Origin: Streptomyces sp. DH37
GTDB taxonomy: Bacteria; Actinomycetota; Actinomycetes; Streptomycetales; Streptomycetaceae
DNA length: 52,511 bases
Assembly: GCF_029813835.1 (NCBI RefSeq)
Contig: NZ_JARVKV010000048.1
Coordinates: 1-52,511 of the forward strand
Direction of reading: 5' to 3'
Part shown: piece after piece, positions 23,731 to 34,012 of the stretch
Layout of the letters: every line of letters starts with the position of its first letter
How positions within the stretch are numbered: the first letter of the stretch is position 1
Program-made: the position numbers and the translations under genes
Notes under the pieces: model-generated
Database searches by the model: none
What the model was told of the DNA's origin: nothing
What the model saw: the letters and a program-made list of their open reading frames with translations, nothing else

Positions 23731-25239
23731 TCAGCCCTGGACGCCCAGCTTCTCCAGGATGAGCTCGCGCACCCGGGCGGCGTCCGCCTGGCCGCGGGTG
23801 GCCTTCATGACGGCGCCGACGAGCGCGCCCGCCGCGGCCACCTTGCCGCCGCGGATCTTCTCGGCGATCGCCTCGTTGGCCGCGATCGCCTCGTCCACGG
23901 CGGCGCTCAGCGCGCCGGTGTCCGAGACGACCTTGAGGCCGCGCCCGTCCACGACCTCGTCCGGCTCGCCCTCGCCCGCGAGGACGCCCTCGATGACCTG
24001 GCGGGCCAGCTTGTCGTTGAGGGAGCCCTCCGCGACCAGCGCGCACACCCGGGCGACCTGGGCCGGGGTGATCGGCAGGGCGGACAGCTCGGTGCCCTGC
24101 TCGTTCGCCCGGCGGGCCAGCTCGCCCATCCACCACTTGCGGGCCTGGTCGGCCGGCGCCCCGGCGTCCATGGTGGCGGTGATCAGGTCGATGGCGCCGG
24201 CGTTGAGGACGGACTGCATCTCGTGCTCGGAGATGCCCCACTCCTCGCGCAGCCGGTTGCGGCGCACCCGCGGCAGCTCGGGCAGCCCGGCCCGCAGCTT
24301 CTCCACCCAGTCGCGCGCGGGGGCGACGGGCACCAGGTCCGGCTCGGGGAAGTAGCGGTAGTCCTCCGCCTCCTCCTTGACCCGGCCGGAGGTGGTGGAG
24401 CCGTCGTCCTCGTGGAAGTGGCGGGTCTCCTGGACGATCGTCCCGCCCGAGCCCAGCACCGCGGCGTGGCGCTGGATCTCGAAGCGGGTGGCCCGCTCCA
24501 CGCTGCGCAGCGAGTTGACGTTCTTGGTCTCCGAGCGGGTGCCGAACGTCTCGGTGCCGTGCGGCCGCAGCGACAGGTTGACGTCGCAGCGCATCTGGCC
24601 CATCTCCATCCGGGCCTCGGACACCCCGAGGGCGCGGATGAGCTCGCGCAGCTCGGCGACGTACGCCCTGGCCACCTCCGGCGCGCGCTCCCCGGCGCCG
24701 GTGATCGGCTTGGTGACGATCTCGATCAGGGGGATGCCGGCGCGGTTGTAGTCCAGCAGGGAGTGCACGGCGCCGTGGATGCGGCCGGTGGCGCCGCCGA
24801 TGTGGGTGGACTTGCCGGTGTCCTCCTCCATGTGGGCGCGCTCGATGCCCACGCGGAAGACCTCGCCGTCCTCCAGCTGGACGTCCAGGTAGCCGTCGAA
24901 GGCGATCGGCTCGTCGTACTGGGAGATCTGGAAGTTCTTCGGCATGTCCGGATAGAAGTAGTTCTTCCGGGCGAACCGGCACCACTCGGCGATCTCGCAG
25001 TTCAGCGCGAGGCCGATGCGCACGGCGGACTCCACGGCGGTCGCGTTGACCACCGGCAGCGAGCCGGGCATGCCGAGGCAGACGGGGCAGGTCTGCGTGT
25101 TGGGCTCGGCGCCCAGCGCGGTGGAGCAGCCGCAGAACATCTTGGTCCTGGTGCCCAGTTCGACATGGACCTCCAGGCCCATGACGGGGTCGTAGGAGGC
25201 CAGCGCGTCCTCGTACGACACCAGTTCAGTGACAGTCAC
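23731..25239 (-). CDS. gatB: Asp-tRNA(Asn)/Glu-tRNA(Gln) amidotransferase subunit B
   Basis: Kinase and tRNA-binding subunit of GatCAB, which converts mischarged Glu-tRNA(Gln) (and Asp-tRNA(Asn)) to the amide. The protein is 502 aa. Visible are the family signature region (VMGLEVHVELGTRTKMFCGC), the zinc CxxC pair in FCGCSTALGAEPNTQTCPVCLG, the cradle domain with DYNRAGIPLIEIVT, and the helical plus YqeY-like C-terminal domain (tail ELILEKLGVQG). The start is GTG (VTVTELVSYEDA), 28 nt after the small 80-codon gene, so it is the last gene of the gatC-gatA-X-gatB operon. Confidence 0.96.
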   Translation of the reverse strand: MTVTELVSYEDALASYDPVMGLEVHVELGTRTKMFCGCSTALGAEPNTQTCPVCLGMPGSLPVVNATAVESAVRIGLALNCEIAEWCRFARKNYFYPDMPKNFQISQYDEPIAFDGYLDVQLEDGEVFRVGIERAHMEEDTGKSTHIGGATGRIHGAVHSLLDYNRAGIPLIEIVTKPITGAGERAPEVARAYVAELRELIRALGVSEARMEMGQMRCDVNLSLRPHGTETFGTRSETKNVNSLRSVERATRFEIQRHAAVLGSGGTIVQETRHFHEDDGSTTSGRVKEEAEDYRYFPEPDLVPVAPARDWVEKLRAGLPELPRVRRNRLREEWGISEHEMQSVLNAGAIDLITATMDAGAPADQARKWWMGELARRANEQGTELSALPITPAQVARVCALVAEGSLNDKLARQVIEGVLAGEGEPDEVVDGRGLKVVSDTGALSAAVDEAIAANEAIAEKIRGGKVAAAGALVGAVMKATRGQADAARVRELILEKLGVQG

Positions 25240-25267
25240 GGAAAGCCAAACCTTTCAGGCGCTGCGG

Positions 25268-25506
25268 TCAGTCGTCGGCGAGGACGTCGTCGATGTCCAG
25301 GCGGCGCAGCTCGCGGATGAGGACGGCGGCGTTGGTGAGGACCGCGGCGCCGGAGACGACGGCGTCCAGCAGCTTGAGCCTGTCGGTCTCGCGGCGGGCG
25401 AGCTGGACCTGCTTGACGATGCCGACGATGCCGAAGAGCGAGGTGCCGATGGACAGGTACAGGCCGGGCCTGGACTTCTTGAATCCCTTGGCCTTCTTCA
25501 GGGTGC

Positions 25507-25510
<4 letters not shown>
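25268..25510 (-). CDS. Small membrane protein inside the gat operon, 80 aa
   Basis: GTG start overlaps the gatA stop by 4 bp (GTGA), so it is translationally coupled to gatA, and gatB starts 28 nt later. It has two short hydrophobic stretches: about residues 17-32 (LYLSIGTSLFGIVGIV), and about residues 47-65 (LLDAVVSGAAVLTNAAVLI). A Lys-rich N-terminus and an acidic C-terminal tail (DIDDVLADD) complete it. I recall a hypothetical gene in the same place (SCO5500) in S. coelicolor. No known function. Possibly membrane-associated or a hairpin-forming helical protein. Confidence 0.82.
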
Positions 25511-27014
<1,504 letters not shown>

Positions 27015-27018
<4 letters not shown>

Positions 27019-27311
27019 TCCTCACCCAGGATCTGCGGCACCTTGAAACGCTGCTGCTCCTGGGCCGGGGCGCCGGAGAGCGCCTGCTCGGGGGTCAGCG
27101 ACGGACGGACCTCGTCCGGGCGCATGACGTTGGTCAGCGGCAGCGGGTGGGAGGTCGGCGGTACGTCCTCGTCGGCGACATCGGAGACGCGGGCGACCGC
27201 GCCGATGATGTCGTCGAGCTGTCCGGCGAAGTGGTCGAGCTCTTCGTCCTTCAGCTCCAGACGCGCCAGCCGGGCGAGGTGGGCGACCTCCTCGCGCGTG
27301 ATGCCAGGCAT
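27015..27311 (-). CDS. gatC: Asp-tRNA(Asn)/Glu-tRNA(Gln) amidotransferase subunit C
   Basis: Small stabilising subunit that wraps around GatA and GatB. The 98 aa length is typical. It starts MPGITREEVAHLARLARLEL, the standard GatC N-terminus, and contains the VPPTSHPLPLTNVMRPDE motif. First gene of the gat operon. The remaining 23 codons of the upstream open frame lack similarity. Confidence 0.95.
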
Positions 27312-27524
27312 GCAGCGATTCCTCGGGGTGAGTGGTGGATCTTTCGGGGCTTCTCGGACTCTTCCTTCGGTCCGCCCCAATCCTATGGCTCCCGGCGCCG
27401 TGGACGCACAGCGCTACCACGCGGGGCCCGCGGGCGCGACCGGACCGCGTCCGGGCGCCGCGGGCGGCAGGGCGCTCCCGGAGCGCCGCCGCGCGGTCTG
27501 CGCGGACCGGCGGGAGGGCGGGCG

Positions 27525-27558
27525 GTGGACGGCGGTGGAGGGCAGTGGACGGCGGTGG
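27525..27558. repeat. 14-bp direct repeat in the rmdB-gatC gap
   Basis: GTGGACGGCGGTGG occurs at 27525-27538 and 27545-27558 (20-bp period). The 296-bp gap (27312-27607) has no gene; it should contain the gat promoter and the rmdB 3' end, which is G/C-rich sequence around 27565-27600. Confidence 0.5.
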
Positions 27559-27607
27559 GGGACGCGGCCCGGCGGGCGGCGGCCGGCCCGGCGGGGCAGG
27601 GCGGGGC

Positions 27608-29788
27608 TCAGCGCGCGGGCTGCCCGTGGGAGCGGCGGGCGACCTCGCCGGCGAGGCGCGGCAGCGCGGGCGCGCGCCCCTCGGCCGGCGGCGGCTCCCC
27701 GTTGCGCGCCCGCAGCCAGGCGGTGGCCTCGGCCGGGGGCATGGCGGCCGAGACCAGCCAGCCCTGCACGGCGTCGCAGCCCAGGTCGCGCAGGCGCTCC
27801 CAGGTCTCGTCGTCCTCCACGCCCTCGGCGACGACGAGCAGGCCGAGGGAGTGCGCGAGGTCGACCGTGCAGCGCACGATCGCGGCGTCCTCGGCGTCCA
27901 CCGCGAGGCGGGCCACGAAGGAGCGGTCGATCTTCAGCTCGCTCACCGGCAGCCGCCGCAGGTGCACCAGGGAGGAGTAGCCGGTGCCGAAGTCGTCCAG
28001 GGACATCCGCACGCCGTGGCCGGTGAGCGCGGCGAGGGTGTCGGCGGCCTGCTGCGGGTCCTCCAGCAGGACGTGCTCGGTGATCTCCAGTTGCAGCGCC
28101 CCGGCCGGGACGCCGTGCCGGGCGAGCCGGGCGGCGACGGATCCGGCGAAGCCGGGGCTGTGGACGTCGCGGGGCGAGACGTTGACGGCGACCGGCACGG
28201 TCAGACCGCGGGAGCGCCAGCGGGCGACCTGGGCGAGCGCGGTCTCCAGCACGTACTCGGTCAGGCGCGGCATCAGGCCGGAGGACTCGGCGATGGCGAT
28301 GAACTCGTCCGGGGGCACCCTGCCCCGCTCCGGGTGGACCCAGCGGACCAGGGCCTCCAGGCCGGAGACGGAGCCGTCGAAGGCGACCTTGGGCTGGTAG
28401 TGCAGCTCGATCTCGCCCGCGTCCAGGGCGCGGCGCAGATCGCCCAGCAGGCCCAGCCGGTCGGGCGTGTTGCCGTCGCGGGTGGCCTCGTAGACCTCGA
28501 CGCCGCTGCGGTCGCGCTTGGCCTGGTACATCGCGACGTCGGCGCGGCGCAGCAGGCCCTCGGCCTCGCCGGCGTGGTCCGGGAAGACGGCGACCCCCGC
28601 GCTGGCCTCCAGTTCGAGGGTCAGCCCGTCCAGGTCCAGCGGCGAGCCGAGGGCGGAGACGAGCGCGCGGGCGATGCGCTGGGCGCTGGTGGGCGAGTCG
28701 GCGAGCGGGAGCAGTACGGCGAACTCGTCGCCGCCGAGCCGGGCCACCTCGGCACCGCGGGGCAGCGCCGTTCGCAGGCGGTCCGCGATCTGCAGCAGCA
28801 GCCGGTCGCCCGCCAGGTGGCCGAGGGTGTCGTTGACCGAGCGGAAGCGGTCGAGGTCGATGAGGACGAGGGCGGAGCGGGCGCCCATCCGGTCGGCCTC
28901 GTCCAGGGCGGACCAGGTGCGCTCCAGCAGCCACTGGCGGTTGGCGAGCCCGGTGAGGGGGTCGCGGAGCTGCTCCTCGGCGCGGGCGCGGGCGATCCAC
29001 AGGGCGGAGTCCAGCGAGACCAGCGGCACGGCGAACAGCGGCAGCAGCAGCGGCATGTGGACGGCGACCACCACGATCAGCGGGGAGATGGCCAGCAGCG
29101 CGAGGGCGACCAGCCCCTGCCGTGCCAGGGCGGTGCGGGCGACGGTGGGCAGCCCGCCCTGGCGCGGGGCCAGGATGTACCACAGCAGCGTCCGGGTGAC
29201 GAGCAGGTAGGCGCCGGCGGCGAGCAGGACCTCGGGGAGCGCGTACACGCTCCAGGCGGCCGGGCGCCAGGGGTTCTCCACCGAGGGGCGCACGCCGAAG
29301 GCCGCCAGGCAGAGCGCCGCGGCGCCGATGCCGAGGATGTCCACCGCGCCGTGCCGCAGCGCCTGGCGCCAGCGGTGCCGCCGGGCCGCGCCGACCAGGA
29401 CCACCACGGCGAGGCTGACCAGGGTGGCGGGGATCCAGCCGTACAGCAGCAGGATGGCCAGGGTGAGGGCGGCGCCGGAGCCGGTGCCGCCCCACCAGCG
29501 GTCGCGGCCGAGCGCGACCAGGTGTCCGACGATGAGGCCGGTGAGGACGGCGAAGGACCAGCCCGTCACACCGCTGGGGAAGAGGGCGTGCCCCTCGGAG
29601 ACCACCCGGTGGACCCCGGCGGCCAGTGCGACGGCGGCGACCGCGACGACCGCGCGGGAGAGTCCGGGCACCTTCGGGCAGGCGGCGTGCTGCGGCCCCG
29701 GCACGCCGTCGCAGCCGTCGCCCGGCGGGGCCTGTGGGTGTACGCGGCGGTGCCACTGCCGTCCCCGGTCCCGGGGTTTCTGCTGCAT
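27608..29788 (-). CDS. rmdB: Membrane GGDEF-EAL protein, RmdB-like
   Basis: Probable c-di-GMP metabolism enzyme, 726 aa. Several membrane helices lie between residues 45 and 260. The GGDEF domain (about 275-435) has catalytic GGDEF at 352-356. The EAL domain (about 450-700) has all key motifs: EAL at 478-480, NVSPRD, EITE, DDFGTGYSSL (598-607), KID and VAEGVE. Both active sites look intact, so synthesis and hydrolysis are possible, and the phosphodiesterase activity is likely real. The usual RxxD product-inhibition site reads RGAE. The gene order (ligA upstream, gat operon downstream) agrees with S. coelicolor RmdB (SCO5495) as I recall it, a protein needed for normal development. I took the ATG with GAGAGGGA about 6 nt upstream. 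Confidence 0.85.
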   Translation of the reverse strand: MQQKPRDRGRQWHRRVHPQAPPGDGCDGVPGPQHAACPKVPGLSRAVVAVAAVALAAGVHRVVSEGHALFPSGVTGWSFAVLTGLIVGHLVALGRDRWWGGTGSGAALTLAILLLYGWIPATLVSLAVVVLVGAARRHRWRQALRHGAVDILGIGAAALCLAAFGVRPSVENPWRPAAWSVYALPEVLLAAGAYLLVTRTLLWYILAPRQGGLPTVARTALARQGLVALALLAISPLIVVVAVHMPLLLPLFAVPLVSLDSALWIARARAEEQLRDPLTGLANRQWLLERTWSALDEADRMGARSALVLIDLDRFRSVNDTLGHLAGDRLLLQIADRLRTALPRGAEVARLGGDEFAVLLPLADSPTSAQRIARALVSALGSPLDLDGLTLELEASAGVAVFPDHAGEAEGLLRRADVAMYQAKRDRSGVEVYEATRDGNTPDRLGLLGDLRRALDAGEIELHYQPKVAFDGSVSGLEALVRWVHPERGRVPPDEFIAIAESSGLMPRLTEYVLETALAQVARWRSRGLTVPVAVNVSPRDVHSPGFAGSVAARLARHGVPAGALQLEITEHVLLEDPQQAADTLAALTGHGVRMSLDDFGTGYSSLVHLRRLPVSELKIDRSFVARLAVDAEDAAIVRCTVDLAHSLGLLVVAEGVEDDETWERLRDLGCDAVQGWLVSAAMPPAEATAWLRARNGEPPPAEGRAPALPRLAGEVARRSHGQPAR

Positions 29789-30002
29789 GCGCGTCCCTCT
29801 CACAGCCGTCGGTGCCCACGTCACGGCAGGCGCACCCCGTCAACAGTAGGGCGCGGACAGCCGTGGGGGCAGTGATCGATCGGGCTTGCCCGAATGCCGA
29901 CCGGTCGATCGCGTCCCTCTGATAAGCGCCGCGCGGACCCGCGCCATCACTCACCAACGGCACTGTGCGGCAGGGCCGTTGACGGCCGTGGCACCGACGC
30001 CG

Positions 30003-32195
30003 TCACTCCGCGGGCGGCTCCGCGGCGGGCTCGACGGGGGTGACGGCGGCCTCCCGCGCGGCGTCGGGCCCCTGCTCCAGCAGGACGGCGAGGCCGTCGT
30101 CGTCCAGGATCGGCACCTTCAGCTGCACGGCCTTGTCATATTTCGATCCAGGACTGTCGCCTGCCACAACAAAATCAGTCTTCTTGGAAACAGAACCGGT
30201 CACTTTTGCTCCCAGGTTCTGCAGCGCCTCTTTCGCGCCATCCCGGGTGTACGACTGGAGCGTTCCGGTGACGACGACGGTGACGCCCTCCAGCGGACGC
30301 GGTCCCTCCTCGTCGCCGCCCTCCTCCTCCATCCGGACGCCGGCGGCCCGCCACTTCTCGACGATCTCGCGGTGCCAGTCCTCGGCGAACCAGGCCCTGA
30401 GCGAGGCGGCGATGGTCGGACCGACCCCCTCGGTGGCCGCCAGCTCCTCCTCGGACGCCTCGGCGATCCGGTCCAGCGAGCGGAACTCCCTGGCCAGCGC
30501 CTCGGCCGCCACCGGTCCGACATGGCGGATCGACAGCCCCGCGATGATCCGGGCCAGCGGGCGCTCCTTGGCCGCCTGGATGTTCTCCAGCATGGCCAGG
30601 GCGTTCTTCTTCGGCTCGCCCTTGAGGTTGGCGAAGAAGGTGACGACCTTCTCCTCGCCCGTCTTCGGATCCCGCTTGGGCAGGCCGCTGTCCTGGTCCA
30701 GCACCAGGGACTTGATGGGCAGCAACTGCTCGACGGTGAGGTCGAACAGGTCGCCCTCGTCCCTCAGGGGCGGTGTGGCCGGCTCCAGCGGCTGGGTCAG
30801 CGCGGTGGCGGCCACGTAGCCGAAGTGCTCGATGTCCAGGCACCTGCGGCCCGCCAGGTAGTAGAGCCGCTCGCGCAGCTGCCCCGGGCAGGAGCGGGCG
30901 TTGGGGCAGCGCAGGTCGACGTCCCCCTCCTTGGCCGGTTTCAGCGGGGTGCCGCACTCCGGGCAGTCGGCGGGCATCACGAACTCCCGCTCGCTGCCGT
31001 CCCGCAGGTCGACCACGGGGCCCAGGATCTCGGGGATGACGTCGCCCGCCTTGCGCAGCGCGACGGTGTCCCCGATCAGCACGCCCTTGGCCTTGACCAC
31101 GTCCTGGTTGTGGAGGGTGGCGAACTCCACCTCCGAGCCGGCCACCGTCACCGGCTCCACCACGGCGAACGGCGTGGCCCGACCGGTGCGGCCGATGCTC
31201 ACCTTGATGTCCAGCAGCCTGGTGTTGACCTCCTCCGGCGGGTACTTCCAGGCGATCGCCCAGCGCGGCGCCCGCGAGGTGGAGCCCAGCCGCCCCTGGA
31301 GGGGGATCTCGTCCAGCTTGACGACGACCCCGTCGATCTCGTGCTCCACCGAGTGGCGGTTGGCGCCGTAGTGCGCGATGAACTCGCGGACGCCCTCGAC
31401 GGAGCCGACCACCCTGTTGTGCGCGGCCGTCGGCAGGCCCCACTCGCGCAGCAGCTCGTACGCGTGCGACAGCCGGTCGATGTCGAAGCCCTCGCGGGCG
31501 CCGATGCCGTGCACCACCATGTGCAGCGGGCGCTCCGCGGTGATCTTGGGGTCCTTCTGCCGCAGCGAACCGGCCGCCGCGTTGCGCGGGTTGGCGAACG
31601 CCGGCTTGCCCGCCTCCACCAGCCGCGCGTTCAGCTCCTCGAAGCGCTCCATGGGGATGAACACCTCGCCGCGGATCTCCACCAGCGCCGGGACGCGGTC
31701 CCCCGTCAGCCGCTCGGGGACCTGCGCGATGGTGCGGACGTTGGGCGTGATGTCCTCGCCGGTGCGCCCGTCGCCGCGGGTCGCGGCGCGCGTCAGCCTG
31801 CCGTGCTCGTACGTCAGGTTGACCGCGAGCCCGTCCACCTTCAGCTCGCACAGGAAGTGGTACGGGACGCCGCTCAGCTCGCGTGCGATCCGGTCGGCCC
31901 AGGAGTCCAGCTCCTCGTCGTCGAAGGCGTTGTCCAGCGACAGCATCCGCTCGCGGTGCCGTACGGCGGTGAACTCCGTCTCGTACGAGCCGGCGACCTT
32001 CTGGGTCGGCGAGTCGGGCGTGGCCAGCTCCGGGTACTCGGCCTCCAGCGCCTGCAGCTCGCGCATCAGGGCGTCGAACTCGGCGTCGCTGATGACCGGC
32101 GTCGTCACGTAGTACCGGAAGCGGTGCTCGTCGACCTCCCGAGCCAGCCGCGCGTGCCGCTCGCGCGTCTCGCTGTCCGGGCTCACCATCTCCAT
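30003..32195 (-). CDS. ligA: NAD-dependent DNA ligase LigA
   Basis: Essential replicative ligase that seals nicks using NAD, 730 aa. The nucleotidyl lysine is K119 in ELKVDGLA. Visible are the Ia domain (NAD binding), OB-fold, Cys4 zinc finger (CPECG...CPNARSC), helix-hairpin-helix region (ATEGVGPTIAASL) and C-terminal BRCT domain. I chose the ATG giving MEMVSPDSETRE because GGGAGG lies 8 nt upstream. The GTG two codons earlier would sit only 2 nt from that site. Codons 652-692 (about 30120-30245) use A/T-ending codons (AAA, TAT, GTT, ACT, GAT) at about 53% GC, very unlike the rest of the gene. It follows the MetE-like gene by 15 nt, so it is in one operon with it and the SDR. Confidence 0.96.
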   Translation of the reverse strand: MEMVSPDSETRERHARLAREVDEHRFRYYVTTPVISDAEFDALMRELQALEAEYPELATPDSPTQKVAGSYETEFTAVRHRERMLSLDNAFDDEELDSWADRIARELSGVPYHFLCELKVDGLAVNLTYEHGRLTRAATRGDGRTGEDITPNVRTIAQVPERLTGDRVPALVEIRGEVFIPMERFEELNARLVEAGKPAFANPRNAAAGSLRQKDPKITAERPLHMVVHGIGAREGFDIDRLSHAYELLREWGLPTAAHNRVVGSVEGVREFIAHYGANRHSVEHEIDGVVVKLDEIPLQGRLGSTSRAPRWAIAWKYPPEEVNTRLLDIKVSIGRTGRATPFAVVEPVTVAGSEVEFATLHNQDVVKAKGVLIGDTVALRKAGDVIPEILGPVVDLRDGSEREFVMPADCPECGTPLKPAKEGDVDLRCPNARSCPGQLRERLYYLAGRRCLDIEHFGYVAATALTQPLEPATPPLRDEGDLFDLTVEQLLPIKSLVLDQDSGLPKRDPKTGEEKVVTFFANLKGEPKKNALAMLENIQAAKERPLARIIAGLSIRHVGPVAAEALAREFRSLDRIAEASEEELAATEGVGPTIAASLRAWFAEDWHREIVEKWRAAGVRMEEEGGDEEGPRPLEGVTVVVTGTLQSYTRDGAKEALQNLGAKVTGSVSKKTDFVVAGDSPGSKYDKAVQLKVPILDDDGLAVLLEQGPDAAREAAVTPVEPAAEPPAE

Positions 32196-32210
32196 GAACA
32201 CTGCCTCCCG

Positions 32211-33248
32211 TTACTCAGGGTCGTTTGCGAGCGAGCGTGCGGCCCGGACGCAGTGTGCGAGCGCGGCCCGCGCGTACGCGGGCGAGGCGCCCGCCAGCCC
32301 GCAGGCGGGCGTGACGACCACCGACCGCGTCAGCAGCTCCGGAGACAGCCCCAACCTGCGCCACAGCGTCCTGACACCCATGACGCTACCGGCAGGGTCT
32401 GACAACGCGCTCGAGTCCGGCTCCACCGCGGGCACCACTCCCGCGAACAGCGCCGTACCCGCTTCCACCGCCTCTCCGACCGCCTCGTCGTCACGCTCGG
32501 TGAGCAGGGAGAAGTCGAAGGAGACCCCCGCGGCGCCCGCCCGCCGCAGCAGCGCGAAGGGCACCCCGGGCGCGCAGGAGTGCACCACCACGGGAACCCG
32601 GCCGTCCGGATCCCCCGCCGGTTCCCGCACCGCCTCCACCACCTGCCGCAGCGCGCCCTCGACGACGCCGCGGTCCACGGCCGGGTGGGTGCGGTACCCG
32701 CTGGCGGTGGGCACCCGGCCCAGCAGCACCGCCGTCAGCGACGGCTCGTCGAGCTGGAGGACGACCCGCGCGCCCGGCACCCGCCGCCGCACCTCGGCGA
32801 GGTGGGCGCGCAGCCCCTCGGCCAGGGACCCGGCCAGGTAGCGGCAGGCGCCGGCGTCGCCCAGCATCGCCTCGCCCCCGCGGCGCTCCAGCGACGCCGC
32901 CAGCGTCCACGGCCCCACGGCGGAGACCTTCAGCGCCCCGGAGTACCCCTGGGTGAACTCCTCCAACGCGTCGAGGTCCTCCCCCAGCCAGGAACGGGCC
33001 CGCCGGGTGTCGCGCCCGGGCGCGTCGCCGACCCGCCAGCCGCTGGGCTCCAGCCGCGCGTACAGCTCCACCAGCAGCCCGGCCGTCCGCCCGATCATGT
33101 CCGCGCCGGGCCCGCGCGCGGGCAGCTCCGGCAGGTACGGGAACCGTTCGAACGTGCCGGTGACGGCCTTCGCCGCCTCCCGGGCGTCGGTGCCGGGCAT
33201 CGACCCGACGCCGGTCGCCGCGGCCGTTCCCCACACGTGCTCCCTCAC
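32211..33248 (-). CDS. MetE-like, cobalamin-independent methionine synthase family protein
   Basis: A 345 aa protein of the UROD/MetE C-terminal fold. The start VREHVWGTAAATGVGSMPG and motifs LDEPSL, VVHSCAPGVPF and VVTPACGLAG preserve the expected zinc/thiol-binding His-Cys and the final Cys. It is about half the size of MetE (about 750 aa) because the N-terminal half is missing; short forms such as this are common in archaea and actinobacteria. Methyl transfer to homocysteine or another thiol is likely but unproven. The GTG start overlaps the SDR stop by 4 bp, and ligA starts 15 nt after its stop, so it is co-translated with both. Confidence 0.82.
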   Translation of the reverse strand: MREHVWGTAAATGVGSMPGTDAREAAKAVTGTFERFPYLPELPARGPGADMIGRTAGLLVELYARLEPSGWRVGDAPGRDTRRARSWLGEDLDALEEFTQGYSGALKVSAVGPWTLAASLERRGGEAMLGDAGACRYLAGSLAEGLRAHLAEVRRRVPGARVVLQLDEPSLTAVLLGRVPTASGYRTHPAVDRGVVEGALRQVVEAVREPAGDPDGRVPVVVHSCAPGVPFALLRRAGAAGVSFDFSLLTERDDEAVGEAVEAGTALFAGVVPAVEPDSSALSDPAGSVMGVRTLWRRLGLSPELLTRSVVVTPACGLAGASPAYARAALAHCVRAARSLANDPE

Positions 33249-33934
33249 GCCGACGGCCTCACCCTCAGATCGGTGATCTCCGAGCCCGCGGGCAGGTCGA
33301 GGGCGGTGAGGACCGCGGTCGCCACCGCGTCCGGGGTGATCCAGCGCCCGGGGTCGTACTCCTTCCCCTCCTGCCGGTGCACCTTGGCCTGCATGGGCGT
33401 GGCGGTGCGGCCCGGGTAGACCGAGGTCACCCGCACCCCGCCGCCGCCCTCCTCCGCGCGCAGCGAGTCGGCCAGCGCCTTCAGCCCGTGCTTGCTGGCG
33501 GCGTACGCGCCCCAGTTGGCGTTCGCGTTCAGGCCGGCCCCGGAGTTGACGAAGACCACGTGGCCGCGCGCCAGGCGGAGCTGGGGCAGCAGCAGCCGGG
33601 TCAGCTCCGCGGGGCCGACGAGGTTGACGGCCAGGGTGGCGTTCCAGACCTTCGGCGTCAGCTCCCCGACCTCGCCCAGGTCCACGACCCCGGCGACGTG
33701 CAGCAGCGAGTCCACGTGCTGCGGCAGCTGCTGGTGGGACAGCGCCCACGACAGCCGCTCGGGTTCGGCCAGGTCGCCGACGAGGGTGCGGGCTCCGGGG
33801 AAGCGCTCGGCCAGCTCCCTGGCGCGGCCCGCGTTCCGCGCCAGCAGCCACAGCTCGTCGCCCCGTTCGGCCAGGCGCCCGGCGAGCGCGGCCCCGATGC
33901 CGGAGCCCGCCCCGGTGATCACATGCGTTCCCAT
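33245..33934 (-). CDS. Short-chain dehydrogenase/reductase
   Basis: Classical SDR, 229 aa. The NAD(P) motif is TGAGSGIG. The catalytic Ser (VNSGAG) and YxxxK (YAASK) are intact. The substrate is unknown. First gene of the SDR - MetE-like - ligA operon; its stop overlaps the next start by GTGA. It is divergent from the channel-like gene across a 78-bp gap, which must hold both promoters. Confidence 0.9.
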   Translation of the reverse strand: MGTHVITGAGSGIGAALAGRLAERGDELWLLARNAGRARELAERFPGARTLVGDLAEPERLSWALSHQQLPQHVDSLLHVAGVVDLGEVGELTPKVWNATLAVNLVGPAELTRLLLPQLRLARGHVVFVNSGAGLNANANWGAYAASKHGLKALADSLRAEEGGGGVRVTSVYPGRTATPMQAKVHRQEGKEYDPGRWITPDAVATAVLTALDLPAGSEITDLRVRPSA

Positions 33935-34012
33935 GGGCCCATCGTCCCATCCGCCGTCCCCGGTGGCGGGAACGGTGCCGTCCGCCGCGGCCCCCGTGAT
34001 CGAATGCGGTCC

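Noticed and set aside
32211..33248. Riboswitch (SAM, cobalamin) for the MetE-like gene
   Set aside because: The gene starts inside a 4-bp overlap with the upstream SDR, so there is no leader; the SDR upstream gap is only 78 bp.
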